A DNA stretch of 64,000 nt, taken from JALEFZ01 sp964564415 (GTDB taxonomy: Bacteria; Bacteroidota; Bacteroidia; J057). The DNA lies in the NCBI GenBank assembly GCA_964564415.1, contig CAZMAV010000023.1, positions 4,980 through 68,979 of the forward strand, in the 5' to 3' direction. Within the stretch, counting starts at the first letter, position 1. Each line of letters begins with the position of its first letter. A model generated the notes under the pieces. That model worked only from the letters and a program-made list of their open reading frames with translations, did no database searches and was not told where the DNA came from. Below are positions 44,348-54,115 of this stretch, in pieces. Both the position numbers and the translations under genes were made by a program.

Positions 44348-46834
44348 TTATGCTTCCCTTTCTCCACCGTCTTCAGCTTCCTCCTCCTCTTTTTCTACCA
44401 CCTTGGCTACCGAAGCGATTTCATCACCTTCCCTTAGGGAGATCAGCCTCACGCCACGGGTGTTTCTGCTCAGGGTGCTGATATTCTCGATATCCATTCG
44501 GATGGTGGTCCCATGGCGGGTGATGATCATGAGATCTTCGTCCTCACTGCCTTCCACCTGCTTGATGGTGATGACGCCTCCAGTCTTGGGAGAGAGGTTC
44601 ATGGTTTTTACTCCTTTCACCCCCCGGTTGGTCTTGCGGTACTCCGAAATGTTGGTCTTTTTGCCGTATCCCTTTTCGGAAACGACGAGAATTTGCTTTT
44701 CGTCATCGGGCACGACCACCATTCCCACTACCTCGTCATTTTCATCTTGTAGGGTGATTCCCCGAACTCCCATGGCTGTACGACCCATTTGCCTTACTTT
44801 TTCCTCCTCAAAACGAACAGCATAGCCCGACCTTACAGCCATTACAATGTCGCTTTTCCCATCGGTGAGCTTGGCCTCAATCAGTTCATCGTCGGTGGCA
44901 ATGTTAATGGCAATAATACCATTGGTTCGGGGACGGCTATAATCTCGCAGTCCTGTTTTCTTGACCTGCCCCTTGCGGGTAGCCATCATGATGTAGTGGT
45001 TATCAACAAAATCATCATCGTCGAAGCCCTCTACCGTTACGAAGGCTTTTACGCTGTCTTCTCTATCGATGGCAATCAGATTTTGGATGGCTCTTCCCTT
45101 GTGGGTTCTATCACCGGAGGGAATCTGATACACCTTCAACCAATAGCACTTACCCATTTCTGTAAAGAAGAGCATATAGTTGTGGGTGCGGGCGACAAAA
45201 AGGTGTTCGACAAAGTCGCTGTCCTTTCTACCCGTACCCCTTGAACCTATACCTCCCCTTCCCTGCGCTTGGTATTCATTGGCATTGGTACGCTTGATGT
45301 ATCCATGATTGGTGATGGTGATGACCATGTCATCATTAGCGATGATATCTTCTATGCTAATCTCTCCATCGGCAGCGGTAATGTCGGTCCGCCTGGGATC
45401 ACCAAACTTCTCCTTGACTTCCAGGAGTTCGTCCTTGATGATCTGCATCCGCAGATCTTCGTCGGCGAGGACAGATTCCAGGTAGTCGATTTTTTCTTTG
45501 AGTTCTTCGTATTGCTGTTGGATCTTATCCCTTTCCAAGGCGGTGAGCCTTTGAAGGCGCATATCCAGGATGGCCTTGGCTTGAATTTCAGAAAGGCCAA
45601 ACTTTTCCATCAGTCCATCACGAGCCTCATCCACATTAGCGGAAGCCCTGATCAGGGCAATTACTTCATCCAGGTTGTCCAGGGCTATGAGCAAGCCTTC
45701 CAGGATATGTGCCCGCTTTTTGGCTTCTTCGAGTTCGTAGCGGGTACGGCGTATCACTACCTCATGTCGATGCTCCACATAGTGGCGAAGCATGTCCTTA
45801 AGGTTAAGGGTTTGAGGCCGTCCTTTGACCAGTGCGACATTGTTTACACTAAAGGAGGTTTGCAGAGGGGTCTGGCGGTAAAGCTGGTTTAGCACCACAT
45901 TGGGGTTGGCGTCGCGTTTTATATCAACAACGATGCGCATTCCGTTACGGTCAGACTCATCTCGAATTTCTGAGATGCCTTCCAGCTTTTTTTCTCCGCT
46001 GAGGGCGTCGATCTTTTGGATGACGCTGGCTTTATTGACTTGGTAGGGAATCTCATTGATGATGATCTGCTCCCTCCCACTCTTGGTTTCTATGATATCT
46101 GCCTTGGCTCGGACGACAATTCTTCCCCTCCCTGTGGCGTAGGCCCTATGAATGCCTTCAACTCCATAGATGGTTCCTCCGGTAGGAAAGTCCGGCCCTT
46201 TCACATATTGAATAAGCTGGTCAACTTCGATCTCACGGTTGTCGATATAGGCAACGGTGGCGTCGACCACTTCGGCCAGGTTGTGGGGGGGCATATTTGT
46301 AGCCATTCCTACAGCAATCCCACTGGCTCCATTGACTAGCAGGTTTGGAACCCTGGCGGGCAATACAGTAGGCTCAGAAAGAGAGTCATCGAAGTTCAGG
46401 CGAAAATCTACCGTATCCTTATCGATGTCGCGAAGCATTTCCTCAGAAATTTTCCTGAGTCTTGCCTCGGTATAACGCATAGCGGCGGGGTTGTCTCCGT
46501 CTATGGATCCAAAGTTCCCCTGTCCATCAACCAAAGGATAGCGCAGGGACCAGTCCTGGGCCATCCTCACCATGGTGTCATAGACGGCGCTGTCTCCATG
46601 TGGGTGAAACTTACCGAGAACTTCACCAACGATACGCGCCGATTTTTTGTAGGGGCGGTTGCTGGCCAGTCCCAACTCACTCATCCCGTACAAAACCCTC
46701 CTGTGAACGGGCTTCAGACCATCTCTTACGTCGGGAAGGGCCCTTGAGACGATGACAGACATCGAATAGTCGATGTAAGCCGTCCTCATTTCTTCCTCTA
46801 TAATCCGGGGAACTATCTTGTCTCCTTCTGCCAT
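44348..46834 (-). CDS. gyrA: DNA gyrase subunit A
   Basis: 828 residues from the ATG at 46834 (MAEGDKIVPRIIEEEM); a GTG four codons upstream has a Shine-Dalgarno too close to it. GyrA breaks and rejoins DNA to introduce negative supercoils. Seen: catalytic Tyr in AAMRYTEARL (Y121 in this numbering), the quinolone-determining region with HPHGDSAVYD (Ser and Asp of the susceptible type), and a C-terminal beta-pinwheel with the GyrA-box variant QGRGGIG. A TAGCTTTG -7 element lies 50 nt upstream. The C-terminus is an acidic tail (EEEEAEDGG). Confidence 0.97.
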   Translation of the reverse strand: MAEGDKIVPRIIEEEMRTAYIDYSMSVIVSRALPDVRDGLKPVHRRVLYGMSELGLASNRPYKKSARIVGEVLGKFHPHGDSAVYDTMVRMAQDWSLRYPLVDGQGNFGSIDGDNPAAMRYTEARLRKISEEMLRDIDKDTVDFRLNFDDSLSEPTVLPARVPNLLVNGASGIAVGMATNMPPHNLAEVVDATVAYIDNREIEVDQLIQYVKGPDFPTGGTIYGVEGIHRAYATGRGRIVVRAKADIIETKSGREQIIINEIPYQVNKASVIQKIDALSGEKKLEGISEIRDESDRNGMRIVVDIKRDANPNVVLNQLYRQTPLQTSFSVNNVALVKGRPQTLNLKDMLRHYVEHRHEVVIRRTRYELEEAKKRAHILEGLLIALDNLDEVIALIRASANVDEARDGLMEKFGLSEIQAKAILDMRLQRLTALERDKIQQQYEELKEKIDYLESVLADEDLRMQIIKDELLEVKEKFGDPRRTDITAADGEISIEDIIANDDMVITITNHGYIKRTNANEYQAQGRGGIGSRGTGRKDSDFVEHLFVARTHNYMLFFTEMGKCYWLKVYQIPSGDRTHKGRAIQNLIAIDREDSVKAFVTVEGFDDDDFVDNHYIMMATRKGQVKKTGLRDYSRPRTNGIIAINIATDDELIEAKLTDGKSDIVMAVRSGYAVRFEEEKVRQMGRTAMGVRGITLQDENDEVVGMVVVPDDEKQILVVSEKGYGKKTNISEYRKTNRGVKGVKTMNLSPKTGGVITIKQVEGSEDEDLMIITRHGTTIRMDIENISTLSRNTRGVRLISLREGDEIASVAKVVEKEEEEAEDGGEREA

Positions 46835-46883
46835 GGCATTAATCACTTTTCCTTTAAAGCGAGCGATTTTCTCACTCGATTAA

Positions 46884-46891
46884 CAAAGCTA
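46884..46891 (-). promoter_or_regulatory. Bacteroidota -7 promoter element for gyrA
   Basis: On the reverse strand TAGCTTTG matches TAnnTTTG exactly and lies 50 nt before the gyrA ATG. No TTG is seen at the -33 distance. The leader also holds an imperfect CGAG/CTCG dyad at 46858-46880. Confidence 0.4.
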
Positions 46892-47121
46892 AATTAGGCA
46901 TTAATTCTCTGGCATGAAAGGAGCTTATACACAGAGAAATGTGGATTTTGGGCTTTTGAAAAAGGGAAATCCAGAGATGGATAAAAACAAATGATTCAAC
47001 TCAGAAAGGGTGGTTTTTCACCCAAAATACCACCTTAAAATAAATTCATATATAAATTTTTAAATAAAAATAAGAAAAATGTCAGGGCCAATCTATTCAT
47101 AATGATTGTCCGCTACCATAG

Positions 47122-47560
47122 CTAGGGTTTCCAATGATGGCTTACAGGGGCACTCTCCAGAGGATCAAACAAGGGTTCTTTGAAGTAGGGTCGGTTTTGT
47201 TTGTAACAAAATTCATTGAGATAGTTTAACAGATATGTATCACTTATACTATGATAAATTCCTAAGAACCATCTCTTTGCGTTTGAAATCATGACATGAA
47301 TCCAAGGAGGTAGCCTGTCTGCCGAAATCTGTAATTGAGTCAAATGGTAAGGAGTAGGTTTGGGCTCCATCGGTGATCCCCTCGGTCTCTTTATCAATCT
47401 GGGCCTGGGTTTCTATATAAACATACTCCGCTTCTCAATCAGGAATGACAATCATGCGCTCGATGCCCACATTTTTTACCAGCTACACCCAAACGCCCTC
47501 GATGAGATTTTCAATGAGATCGACAACTCGATTCATCTGGGAAGTTTTCGACAAAATCTA
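47122..47560 (-). pseudogene. Decayed IS1595-type (ISXO2-like) transposase
   Basis: The open piece at 47122-47397 (91 residues) ends with LPPWIHVMISNAKRWFLGIY, HSISDTYLLNYLNEFCYKQN, the C-terminal block of ISXO2-like transposases. Further upstream on the same strand another frame gives NVGIERMIVIPD, then a stop, then EAEYVYIETQAQIDKETEGI, TDGAQTYSLP, which resembles the middle of the same domain. So at least one frameshift and two stops break the gene. It is the remnant of an insertion sequence; terminal inverted repeats could not be found. The surrounding 47561-47903 is AT-rich and empty. Confidence 0.7.
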
Positions 47561-47903
47561 TTACGTTGATTGGCCTTGTTGATACTCAATTATACGGATA
47601 GGGATAATCGTTTTATTCATTTACCTAAATATTTTTACCAATAAAAACAAAAGCATAGCAGTGTGCGAAATAAAAAGCGGTTGATATTCACCCCTATTTA
47701 CTTTAGTCAATGGGTAGTTTTTTCATCGTATTATTACACACCTAGAAGGTACGAAAATCAATGAAAGTCATTCATTTTCAAAGTAATATAAACCATTTAA
47801 GTAGCAATTTGTACCGGAGGGGGGATGTATGATTCTGAATATTTTAATCTTTAATAGATTCGGTTGCAATTCTACTTTTGTAAGGCAAGATAGTTGCATA
47901 CCT

Positions 47904-48332
47904 ATGCGAAAAAACGAAATGAACCCTTCCCAGCTTCGAGATCTTCAGGTATTTAACCTGCTATTGGAGCATCATGGCTGGGAGGATCCCGGCCAGACGG
48001 AACATCGATTGGAGCAAGGAGAGGACTTGAAGCCTGAAGGCGCGAGGGTCATTAGAAACCAGAGCCTTACACTTCTATGTCGCTTTCATGCCCCTGTCAA
48101 TATGATCAGCCTAAGCCTGATCGACCTCCTGAGCAGAGAAAAAGTCCAGTTTCACTTTCTCTACACTGAAGAACCTGAAAGAATCCTGGAATGGATTGTG
48201 GGCGTATCAGACAAACTAGACCTTGACAATTATTCTCAAATCGTCAAAAAGTCTCAGGTTGAGTGTGATATGATCCTATTGGAGATTTCTGAAAGTGAGA
48301 TTTACGAGGTAAAGCCCTCGGCCCAGGCTTAG
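47904..48332 (+). CDS. Small protein of unknown function
   Basis: 142 residues from the ATG at 47904 (a frame from 47829 adds 25 unlikely residues; 47919 is another start). No signal peptide, mixed composition, with a C-terminal Asp/Glu-rich strand pattern (ECDMILLEISESEIYEV). No domain recognised. Its stop overlaps the convergent trmB stop by 4 nt. It may be a real housekeeping-type small protein, but I have no assignment. Confidence 0.6.
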   Translation: MRKNEMNPSQLRDLQVFNLLLEHHGWEDPGQTEHRLEQGEDLKPEGARVIRNQSLTLLCRFHAPVNMISLSLIDLLSREKVQFHFLYTEEPERILEWIVGVSDKLDLDNYSQIVKKSQVECDMILLEISESEIYEVKPSAQA

Positions 48333-48979
48333 TCTTCCCGAAAGGAAAAGGACAGAAAGTTGATAGGCAGGCCCATTTCCAAGAACTCCTTTTCATAGGT
48401 AGTTTTGATCTTACAGTCCAGAGAAAGTTGGTCTGCCTGATGTAGATCAAAACTAAGTTCGTGAAATTCAATTTCCCCCCTATCAACAAAAGTCTCCAGA
48501 CTATAATGGAAGAGATCCCTGTTGTCTGTCTTGAATTTTACCCTTCCTCCCGGTTTTAGAATTTCCTTGTAATTATCTAAAAAAGGGGGATTTATCATCC
48601 TGTGCTTGACTTGTTTGGTCTTTGGAAAGGGATCTGGAAAGGTAATCCATATTTCGTCCACCTCATTTTTTTCGAAGTACTGATCAATTTCAAGGAGGTG
48701 AATCCACAAAAAAGCGAGGTTGCTCAGGCCCTTGTCGATAGCTGCCTGAGCCGGATACCACATCCGGTCTGTCTTTAGGTCTATCCCTATGTAATTGTAT
48801 TTGGCATACTTTTCGGCCAGGGCCAAACTGAATTCAGCCTTTCCACATCCCAGCTCCAGCTTTATAGGGTTTTCATTTCCAAAATGCTCCTTCCATTTTC
48901 CCTTCATTTCAGAAGTCTTGTCAAAGCAGTTTGGCAATTCGTGGTAGGCTGCTTTACGTTTTTCCTTTTTTCTGGCCAT
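48329..48979 (-). CDS. trmB: tRNA (guanine-N7-)-methyltransferase
   Basis: 216 residues. TrmB methylates guanine-46 of tRNAs with S-adenosylmethionine. Seen: the SAM-binding LELGCGKAEFSLALA (41-55), the NYIGIDLKTDRM stretch and the family signature ITFPDPFPKTKQVKHRMINP with the following KPGGRVKFKTDN. All are intact. Interestingly the next gene upstream on the other strand, metK, makes its cofactor, but they are divergent and need not be linked. Confidence 0.95.
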   Translation of the reverse strand: MARKKEKRKAAYHELPNCFDKTSEMKGKWKEHFGNENPIKLELGCGKAEFSLALAEKYAKYNYIGIDLKTDRMWYPAQAAIDKGLSNLAFLWIHLLEIDQYFEKNEVDEIWITFPDPFPKTKQVKHRMINPPFLDNYKEILKPGGRVKFKTDNRDLFHYSLETFVDRGEIEFHELSFDLHQADQLSLDCKIKTTYEKEFLEMGLPINFLSFSFRED

Positions 48980-49273
48980 GAAGTCTTGCCTTTATTTAGT
49001 TGTCCTCCGTAGGAGTTCAGAGATCGCAGATGTAGGTCCTCCGTCTTTGCCCTGAGATGATAATAGGGAGGGCCAAAAATTTTTCAAAAATAGAAAGCAT
49101 TACAAAGGCGGCCAAACACAAAGGATACATTTTCCCTCTCATGAGGTTGATGAGCCATTTTTGAAAGTCCATCAGGCTTTAGGAAGATGAGGCTTCCGCT
49201 TTCCAGCTTAGTTTGTATCTTGCGGTCAATAGCTACATTTTTTCGTACATATACTTTCATAATTTCACGTCAT

Positions 49274-50581
49274 ATGCCTTACCTTTTCACTTCTGAGTCC
49301 GTTTCAGAGGGACATCCTGATAAGATCGCAGACCAAATTTCAGATGCAGTATTGGATGCTATGCTTCGGCAGGATCCCGCCTCAAGGGTAGCCTGTGAGA
49401 CCCTGGTTACTACCGGGCAAGTAGTTTTGGCCGGGGAGGTTACTACCCAAGCCTATGTAGATCTTCAGGAAATTGTCAGAGCTACCATTAGAAAAATAGG
49501 ATACACCTCCGATCACTATCAATTTAGTGCTCATTCCTGTGCCGTCCTTTCTGCCCTTCACGAACAATCCCCCGATATTGCCAGGGGTGTGGATTCCAGT
49601 GAAGATAAAGACCAGGGAGCCGGGGACCAGGGAATGATGTTTGGCTACGCTACCAATGAAACCCGGGAATACATGCCCATGGCCCTCGCTTTTTCCCACA
49701 GACTGGTGCAGGAACTGGCCAATATCCGCAAAAACGAACCCGAGTTGATGCCTTACCTCAGGCCCGATTCCAAGTCCCAGGTGACCATTGAATATGCCGA
49801 TGACAATACCCCCCTCCGCGTACACACCATCGTCCTTTCCACCCAGCACGACGAATTCATTGAGCCAGAAGATGATTCAGCAGCAGCCAAAAACAAGGCC
49901 GATCAGGCCATGCTCCAAAAAATCCGGGAAGACATCATCAAGCACCTCGTATCCAGGGCGATTCCCCAAGAACTGCTCAAGGATACTATTTATCATATCA
50001 ACCCTACTGGAAAATTCGTGATCGGCGGTCCCCACGGAGATGCCGGACTTACTGGAAGGAAAATCATCGTCGATACCTACGGAGGAAAGGGTGCCCACGG
50101 TGGTGGAGCTTTCTCTGGAAAAGACCCTTCTAAGGTAGACCGATCCGCCGCCTATGCTGCCCGCCACATTGCCAAGAACCTCGTAGCAGCAGGTGTAGCA
50201 GATGAAGCCCTCGTCCAATTGGCTTATGCCATCGGAGTGGCAGAACCCGTTTCCATTAATATTAACACCTACGGAAGCTCCAAGGTGGGACTTTCTGACG
50301 ATCAAATTGCAGCAAAGATCAGGGAGCATATTTCTTGCACCCCAAGGGCCATCGAGGAGCGGCTAGAATTGAGAAATCCCATTTTCTTGCCCACAGCCGC
50401 CTACGGACACATGGGAAGAGATCCCTATGAAACCGAGATCGAACTCAACTATGTGAAAATCGTCTCCGAAAATGGCATGGAAAAACAGGTCCGAACCAAG
50501 GAAATGAAGAAGGTAAATTTCTTCACCTGGGAACGCCTGGACATGGTTGATGATTTCAGAGAGATATTTTCCATTTCCTGA
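49274..50581 (+). CDS. metK: S-adenosylmethionine synthetase
   Basis: 435 residues from the ATG at 49274 (MPYLFTSESVSEGHPDK); a frame from 49187 adds 29 residues with no family counterpart. MetK makes SAM from methionine and ATP. Seen: GHPDKIADQISDAVLDA, the ATP loop GAGDQGMMFGYA and GGPHGDAGLTGRKIIVDTYG, and the KDPSKVDRSAAY block. It is slightly longer than E. coli MetK (about 384) with an Asp/Glu-rich insertion near 195-205. The 48980-49273 gap has no recognisable SAM riboswitch. Confidence 0.97.
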   Translation: MPYLFTSESVSEGHPDKIADQISDAVLDAMLRQDPASRVACETLVTTGQVVLAGEVTTQAYVDLQEIVRATIRKIGYTSDHYQFSAHSCAVLSALHEQSPDIARGVDSSEDKDQGAGDQGMMFGYATNETREYMPMALAFSHRLVQELANIRKNEPELMPYLRPDSKSQVTIEYADDNTPLRVHTIVLSTQHDEFIEPEDDSAAAKNKADQAMLQKIREDIIKHLVSRAIPQELLKDTIYHINPTGKFVIGGPHGDAGLTGRKIIVDTYGGKGAHGGGAFSGKDPSKVDRSAAYAARHIAKNLVAAGVADEALVQLAYAIGVAEPVSININTYGSSKVGLSDDQIAAKIREHISCTPRAIEERLELRNPIFLPTAAYGHMGRDPYETEIELNYVKIVSENGMEKQVRTKEMKKVNFFTWERLDMVDDFREIFSIS

Positions 50582-50618
50582 ATCAAAACAAGTTTCTTTT
50601 GAAGAAATCAAAGAAAAA

Positions 50619-50649
50619 CCGGCGGTAGCACACTGCCGGCAGTTTTTTT
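50619..50649 (+). terminator. Intrinsic terminator after metK
   Basis: CCGGCGGT and ACTGCCGG pair over 8 bp with one G-U wobble, and the stem is followed by seven T residues. It lies 38 nt past the metK stop. Confidence 0.85.
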
Positions 50650-50656
50650 ATATTTG
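50649..50656 (+). promoter_or_regulatory. -7 promoter element candidate for the 200-residue lipoprotein gene
   Basis: TATATTTG matches TAnnTTTG exactly, 16 nt before the ATG at 50673, and directly overlaps the end of the metK terminator. Usable only if the leader is very short; no TTG at -33. Confidence 0.3.
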
Positions 50657-50672
50657 AAATCAAATTTTATAT

Positions 50673-51275
50673 ATGAAAGTACAGCTATTTGTTTGGGCTA
50701 TGCTGATTCTACTGACAGGATGTCAGAAAGGAGAAGATCAGCAAGCATCGGAGGAAGTCAAGCGGGACATCGAAAAAGTCATTTACAGAGATGGGGTGGA
50801 CAGCATTCGCCTCGGAATCAAGCTTTTTGACCTGAATCTTGATTCATACAATATTTCTCATGTTGGAGATTCTGTGGAGGAGGGAAATGGCTATCTCTGG
50901 TTGTCAAGGACTTTGCACCTGAAGGATGGGGAGTTGGTACTGGAAGGAAATTTTATCGACGAACGCCAGTACAACGAAGAGGAGCTGAGCAAGAGCGTTT
51001 TGAACCGCGTCAGAATTTCCGATCCCAGTTTTCAGACCTCTTCAGGACTGGCGGTAGGTCAATCCTTGGCCGATATTCAGCGGTCACTGGGAGAATATCA
51101 GCCCCAGGTGACTCCCCTGCCCCAGGTAGGCCTGGTGGATATTGAAGACAGACAAGGCCACATCCACTATCTGGTGGAGGCGGACATGACCGTTTTTTCA
51201 GTCATATTAGAACAAGCTAATCCATTATCAGTTATCCCTCAGGAAAATAAGATTAAACACATCGTAGTGATGTAA
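50673..51275 (+). CDS. Lipoprotein of unknown function
   Basis: 200 residues. The signal peptide ends in ILLTGC (C17). The mature protein has a repeated pattern of beta strands and a conserved-looking GLAVGQSLADIQRSLGEYQP near 125, a motif often seen in Bacteroidota lipoproteins that bind small ligands, but no family is known to me. It lies 31 nt before the subtilase gene on the same strand and could be its partner or inhibitor. Confidence 0.7.
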   Translation: MKVQLFVWAMLILLTGCQKGEDQQASEEVKRDIEKVIYRDGVDSIRLGIKLFDLNLDSYNISHVGDSVEEGNGYLWLSRTLHLKDGELVLEGNFIDERQYNEEELSKSVLNRVRISDPSFQTSSGLAVGQSLADIQRSLGEYQPQVTPLPQVGLVDIEDRQGHIHYLVEADMTVFSVILEQANPLSVIPQENKIKHIVVM

Positions 51276-51306
51276 GGATCCGGGTATTACGACAAACAAG
51301 GCAGAA

Positions 51307-52920
51307 ATGAAAGATTTATATTTGATTCTTGGACTCCTCCTGATTACTTCATCTGGCGTTGCTCAGGAAAAATACTGGGTCTTCTTCGAGGATAAGGGAG
51401 ATACTCAGCAATATCAACCCCATGACATACTTTCTCCCAGGGCTCTGGAGCGCAGAGCCGAGCAGGGCCTAATTCTCGACTACTACGATTTCCCGGTATG
51501 GAAGGGGTATTTGGATCAATTAGACCTGGCGGGAATAGACATCCTTCATAGCTCCAGGTGGTTCAACGCCGTTTCGGCCAGGCTCAATACCGAAGAAGCC
51601 GAAAAGCTCCTCAATTTTCCCTTTGTTGACAGAATCGAAGCCATGGGAAGATATCAGGTACTACTTTCCCAGGAAAAAGAGCAAAAGCCCCTCAACACCT
51701 GCCCCGAAATTGCAGATGCGGACCTTCCTTCCCGGCAGTTATCCATGGTGGGCCTTGACCGCCTCCACGAAATGGATTATACCGGAAGAGATATTCTAGT
51801 TGCCGTATTCGACAATGGCTATCTCAATGTAGATCAACTGAATGGCTTTGCTCATTTGTATGAGAATGACCGCATCATCGCCACCCGCGACTACGTAGAT
51901 GGAGACGAAAAATTGTACCACAGCTGTGAGCATTGCCGACACGGAACTTACGTCTTTTCTATTTTGGCTGCCCGCGATGATTCTCTGGGCCTTACCGGTT
52001 CGGCTCCTGATGCGGATTTTATCCTTCTCAGAACTGAAAACGATGCTTCTGAAACCCATCAGGAAGAAGATAACTGGGTAGCAGCTGCAGAATTTGCCGA
52101 CAGCATGGGTGCCCAGGTATTTACGACCTCCCTGGGCTATTACAAATTTGATCCGGGTGAAGGAGATTACTTGCCCAGCGACAGGGACGGCAATACGTCA
52201 ATCATTACCCGTGCGGCAGACCTGGCCGCTTCCCGAGGCATTATTGTGGTAAATAGTGCGGGAAACAGTGCGGGCAGTGGCATTGTTATGCCGGCAGATG
52301 GAGATTCTGTCATAGCTGTAGGAGCTGTAGACCCCTGTGGAGATTATGCCCTTTTCTCTTCTCAAGGCCCCTCTTTTGATGAGCGGGTAAAGCCAGATAT
52401 TTCTGCCATGGGTCAAAGCAACTACTTTATCTTTCCCGACGGAAGCCTACACAGGGGCAATGGCACCTCCTTTTCCTGTCCGATAGCTTCTGGTCTGGCA
52501 ACCTGCCTTCTTCAGGCGGTCCCTCAAGCGACCAACATGCAGGTGTACGATGCACTGATACGATCAGCGAGTCAGTTCGATAATCCCGATGAATTCCTGG
52601 GCTTCGGAATTCCTAATGGCCCCAAAGCATTGGAACTGCTTCAGGAAACAACCCGAGAAAATCAGTTTCTGGCCTTTCCCAATCCTATGAAAGAGACATT
52701 TTCTGTTTTCCTGCCTTCTACCTTCGAGAGGGAAAGTGTAGAGCTACAAATGATTGACATGATGGGAAGGGAAATCCAAGAATTAGGGATCACCCGAGTG
52801 GGAGCCCGTATCGAAGTACGGCTTCCCGTTGGCATGCACCCCGGCCATTATATCCTGAGGCTTTGGGATGCCAACAGCCGCAAACCCCTCTGGAAAAAGC
52901 TAACTGTTCAGCCAGAATAA
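51307..52920 (+). CDS. Secreted subtilisin-family (S8) serine peptidase with T9SS sorting domain
   Basis: 537 residues. Signal peptide (about 4-19, ending SGVAQ). A propeptide-like segment (about 20-130) precedes the S8 catalytic domain with Asp169 (VAVFDNGYLNV), His212 (CRHGTYV), the oxyanion Asn in NSAGNSAG and Ser388 (GTSFSCP). After about 455 comes a Por-type C-terminal sorting domain (FLAFPNPMKETFSVFLP to the end), so the protein should cross the outer membrane through the type IX system and be anchored or released. Similar proteases act in nutrition. No T9SS genes are in this window. Confidence 0.92.
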   Translation: MKDLYLILGLLLITSSGVAQEKYWVFFEDKGDTQQYQPHDILSPRALERRAEQGLILDYYDFPVWKGYLDQLDLAGIDILHSSRWFNAVSARLNTEEAEKLLNFPFVDRIEAMGRYQVLLSQEKEQKPLNTCPEIADADLPSRQLSMVGLDRLHEMDYTGRDILVAVFDNGYLNVDQLNGFAHLYENDRIIATRDYVDGDEKLYHSCEHCRHGTYVFSILAARDDSLGLTGSAPDADFILLRTENDASETHQEEDNWVAAAEFADSMGAQVFTTSLGYYKFDPGEGDYLPSDRDGNTSIITRAADLAASRGIIVVNSAGNSAGSGIVMPADGDSVIAVGAVDPCGDYALFSSQGPSFDERVKPDISAMGQSNYFIFPDGSLHRGNGTSFSCPIASGLATCLLQAVPQATNMQVYDALIRSASQFDNPDEFLGFGIPNGPKALELLQETTRENQFLAFPNPMKETFSVFLPSTFERESVELQMIDMMGREIQELGITRVGARIEVRLPVGMHPGHYILRLWDANSRKPLWKKLTVQPE

Positions 52921-53224
52921 GTGCTGGATACAAGGGTTATAAAAAGGTGTAAAAAACCTCTGTTACAACTTTAAGTTATCAAATCGCATGATTCAGTTAA
53001 ATTTCGTCTTGTCCAGACTGGATTACGCTACATGTTCTATATTTACTTCAGTACTGAATCTATGCCTTTTGCGCCATAAGGCTCACACAGGATCCCTTGG
53101 CAGCCATTGAGCATGAACTACCCAGGAAATAAGTATTTCCAATTGCAGCAAACCATGAGTTGGGCTGCGAGTTTTGTTTTTTTTAGTCCCGTATTTTCTC
53201 AAGAAAATATATTAATACAGGAGA

Positions 53225-54055
53225 ATGGCCTTTAATTTTAAATCAAAAGAGGAACAAAAGCACGAGGAGATGGTCGAGGAGTTGGTTCCCCCCACTTCGG
53301 TGGATATATACAAAAGTATTAGCCTTCAGGCTCAGGAAGAATTGGCTCGCCCGGGCAGTTCACTCTTCTGGTCTGGGGTTACGGCAGGGATTGCCCTGGC
53401 GACCTCGGTATTGGCCAAAGCCATGCTTCACATGCACCTTGTAGACATGGAAGGGGGAATACTCCTTTCTCATTTTGGGTACTCAGTAGGATTCCTGGTG
53501 GTGATACTGGGAAGAATGCAATTATTTACCGAAAATACCATCACCCCTGTACTACCCTTACTCAGCCACCCCAGCAAGAGCAACTTTTTGTTAACCGCAC
53601 GAATCTGGGGCATTGTTTTCTTTGCAAATATACTGGGAGCTATGCTTTCAGCCCTGTTGGCGGCCTTTACCGGGATTCTTAGCCCCGAACAAGTGGAGGC
53701 AATTATTGAGATTTCCATGGTGGTTAAGGAACATACTTTTAAAGAGAGCTTGCTCAGGGGAATACCCGCCGGACTTTTTATAGCCATGATCGTGTGGATG
53801 CTGCCTTCCTCCAAAGGATTTGAAATCTGGATCATTGTTATCATCACCTTCCTCATTTCCCTGGGAGAATTTTCCCACGTAATCGCCGGATCGGTTGAAG
53901 CCTTTGTCCTGTTGTTCAAGGGAATCGCTACCGTCAAAGAAGCTCTGTGGGAATTTATGCTTCCCTCATTGATCGGTAATATCCTCGGAGGTACCGGACT
54001 CTTCACCCTGCTTACCTATGCCAGGGTCAAAGAAGAAATCAATGGAGATAAGTAA
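53225..54055 (+). CDS. Formate/nitrite transporter (FNT) family channel, YfdC-like
   Basis: 276 residues with a cytosolic N-terminus of about 45 residues and six hydrophobic segments (about 47-68, 80-98, 125-148, 180-198, 200-220, 232-255), as in the FNT fold. The N-terminal charged stretch and the sequence around the first segments (SGVTAGIALATSVLAKAML) resemble YfdC-like members rather than FocA. FNT channels pass small anions such as formate, nitrite or hydrosulphide; the substrate of this subgroup is unknown. The 52921-53224 gap holds a 12-bp palindrome (53047-53058, TTCAGTACTGAA) and no gene. Confidence 0.85.
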   Translation: MAFNFKSKEEQKHEEMVEELVPPTSVDIYKSISLQAQEELARPGSSLFWSGVTAGIALATSVLAKAMLHMHLVDMEGGILLSHFGYSVGFLVVILGRMQLFTENTITPVLPLLSHPSKSNFLLTARIWGIVFFANILGAMLSALLAAFTGILSPEQVEAIIEISMVVKEHTFKESLLRGIPAGLFIAMIVWMLPSSKGFEIWIIVIITFLISLGEFSHVIAGSVEAFVLLFKGIATVKEALWEFMLPSLIGNILGGTGLFTLLTYARVKEEINGDK

Positions 54056-54062
54056 TAATCAA

Positions 54063-54111
54063 GCGCTGTTGGGGTCATCAAAAATTTAAATGTTTCACCC
54101 CAACAGCGCTA
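54063..54111. repeat. REP-like palindrome, copy C (best preserved)
   Basis: AGCGCTGTTGGGG and CCCCAACAGCGCT form a perfect 13-bp stem around a 23-nt core with TCATCAAAA and TGTTTCA. It fills nearly all of the gap between the convergent FNT and TonB receptor genes, starting 8 nt after one stop and ending 5 nt before the other. Same family as 21434-21483 and 21258-21308. Confidence 0.75.
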
Positions 54112-54115
54112 AATC

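Noticed and set aside
44348..46834. Quinolone-resistance change in GyrA
   Set aside because: The HPHGDSAVYD stretch has the susceptible Ser and Asp.
48980..49273. SAM riboswitch upstream of metK
   Set aside because: I saw no conserved SAM-I, SAM-II or SAM/SAH core pairing in the leader; a covariance-model search would be decisive.
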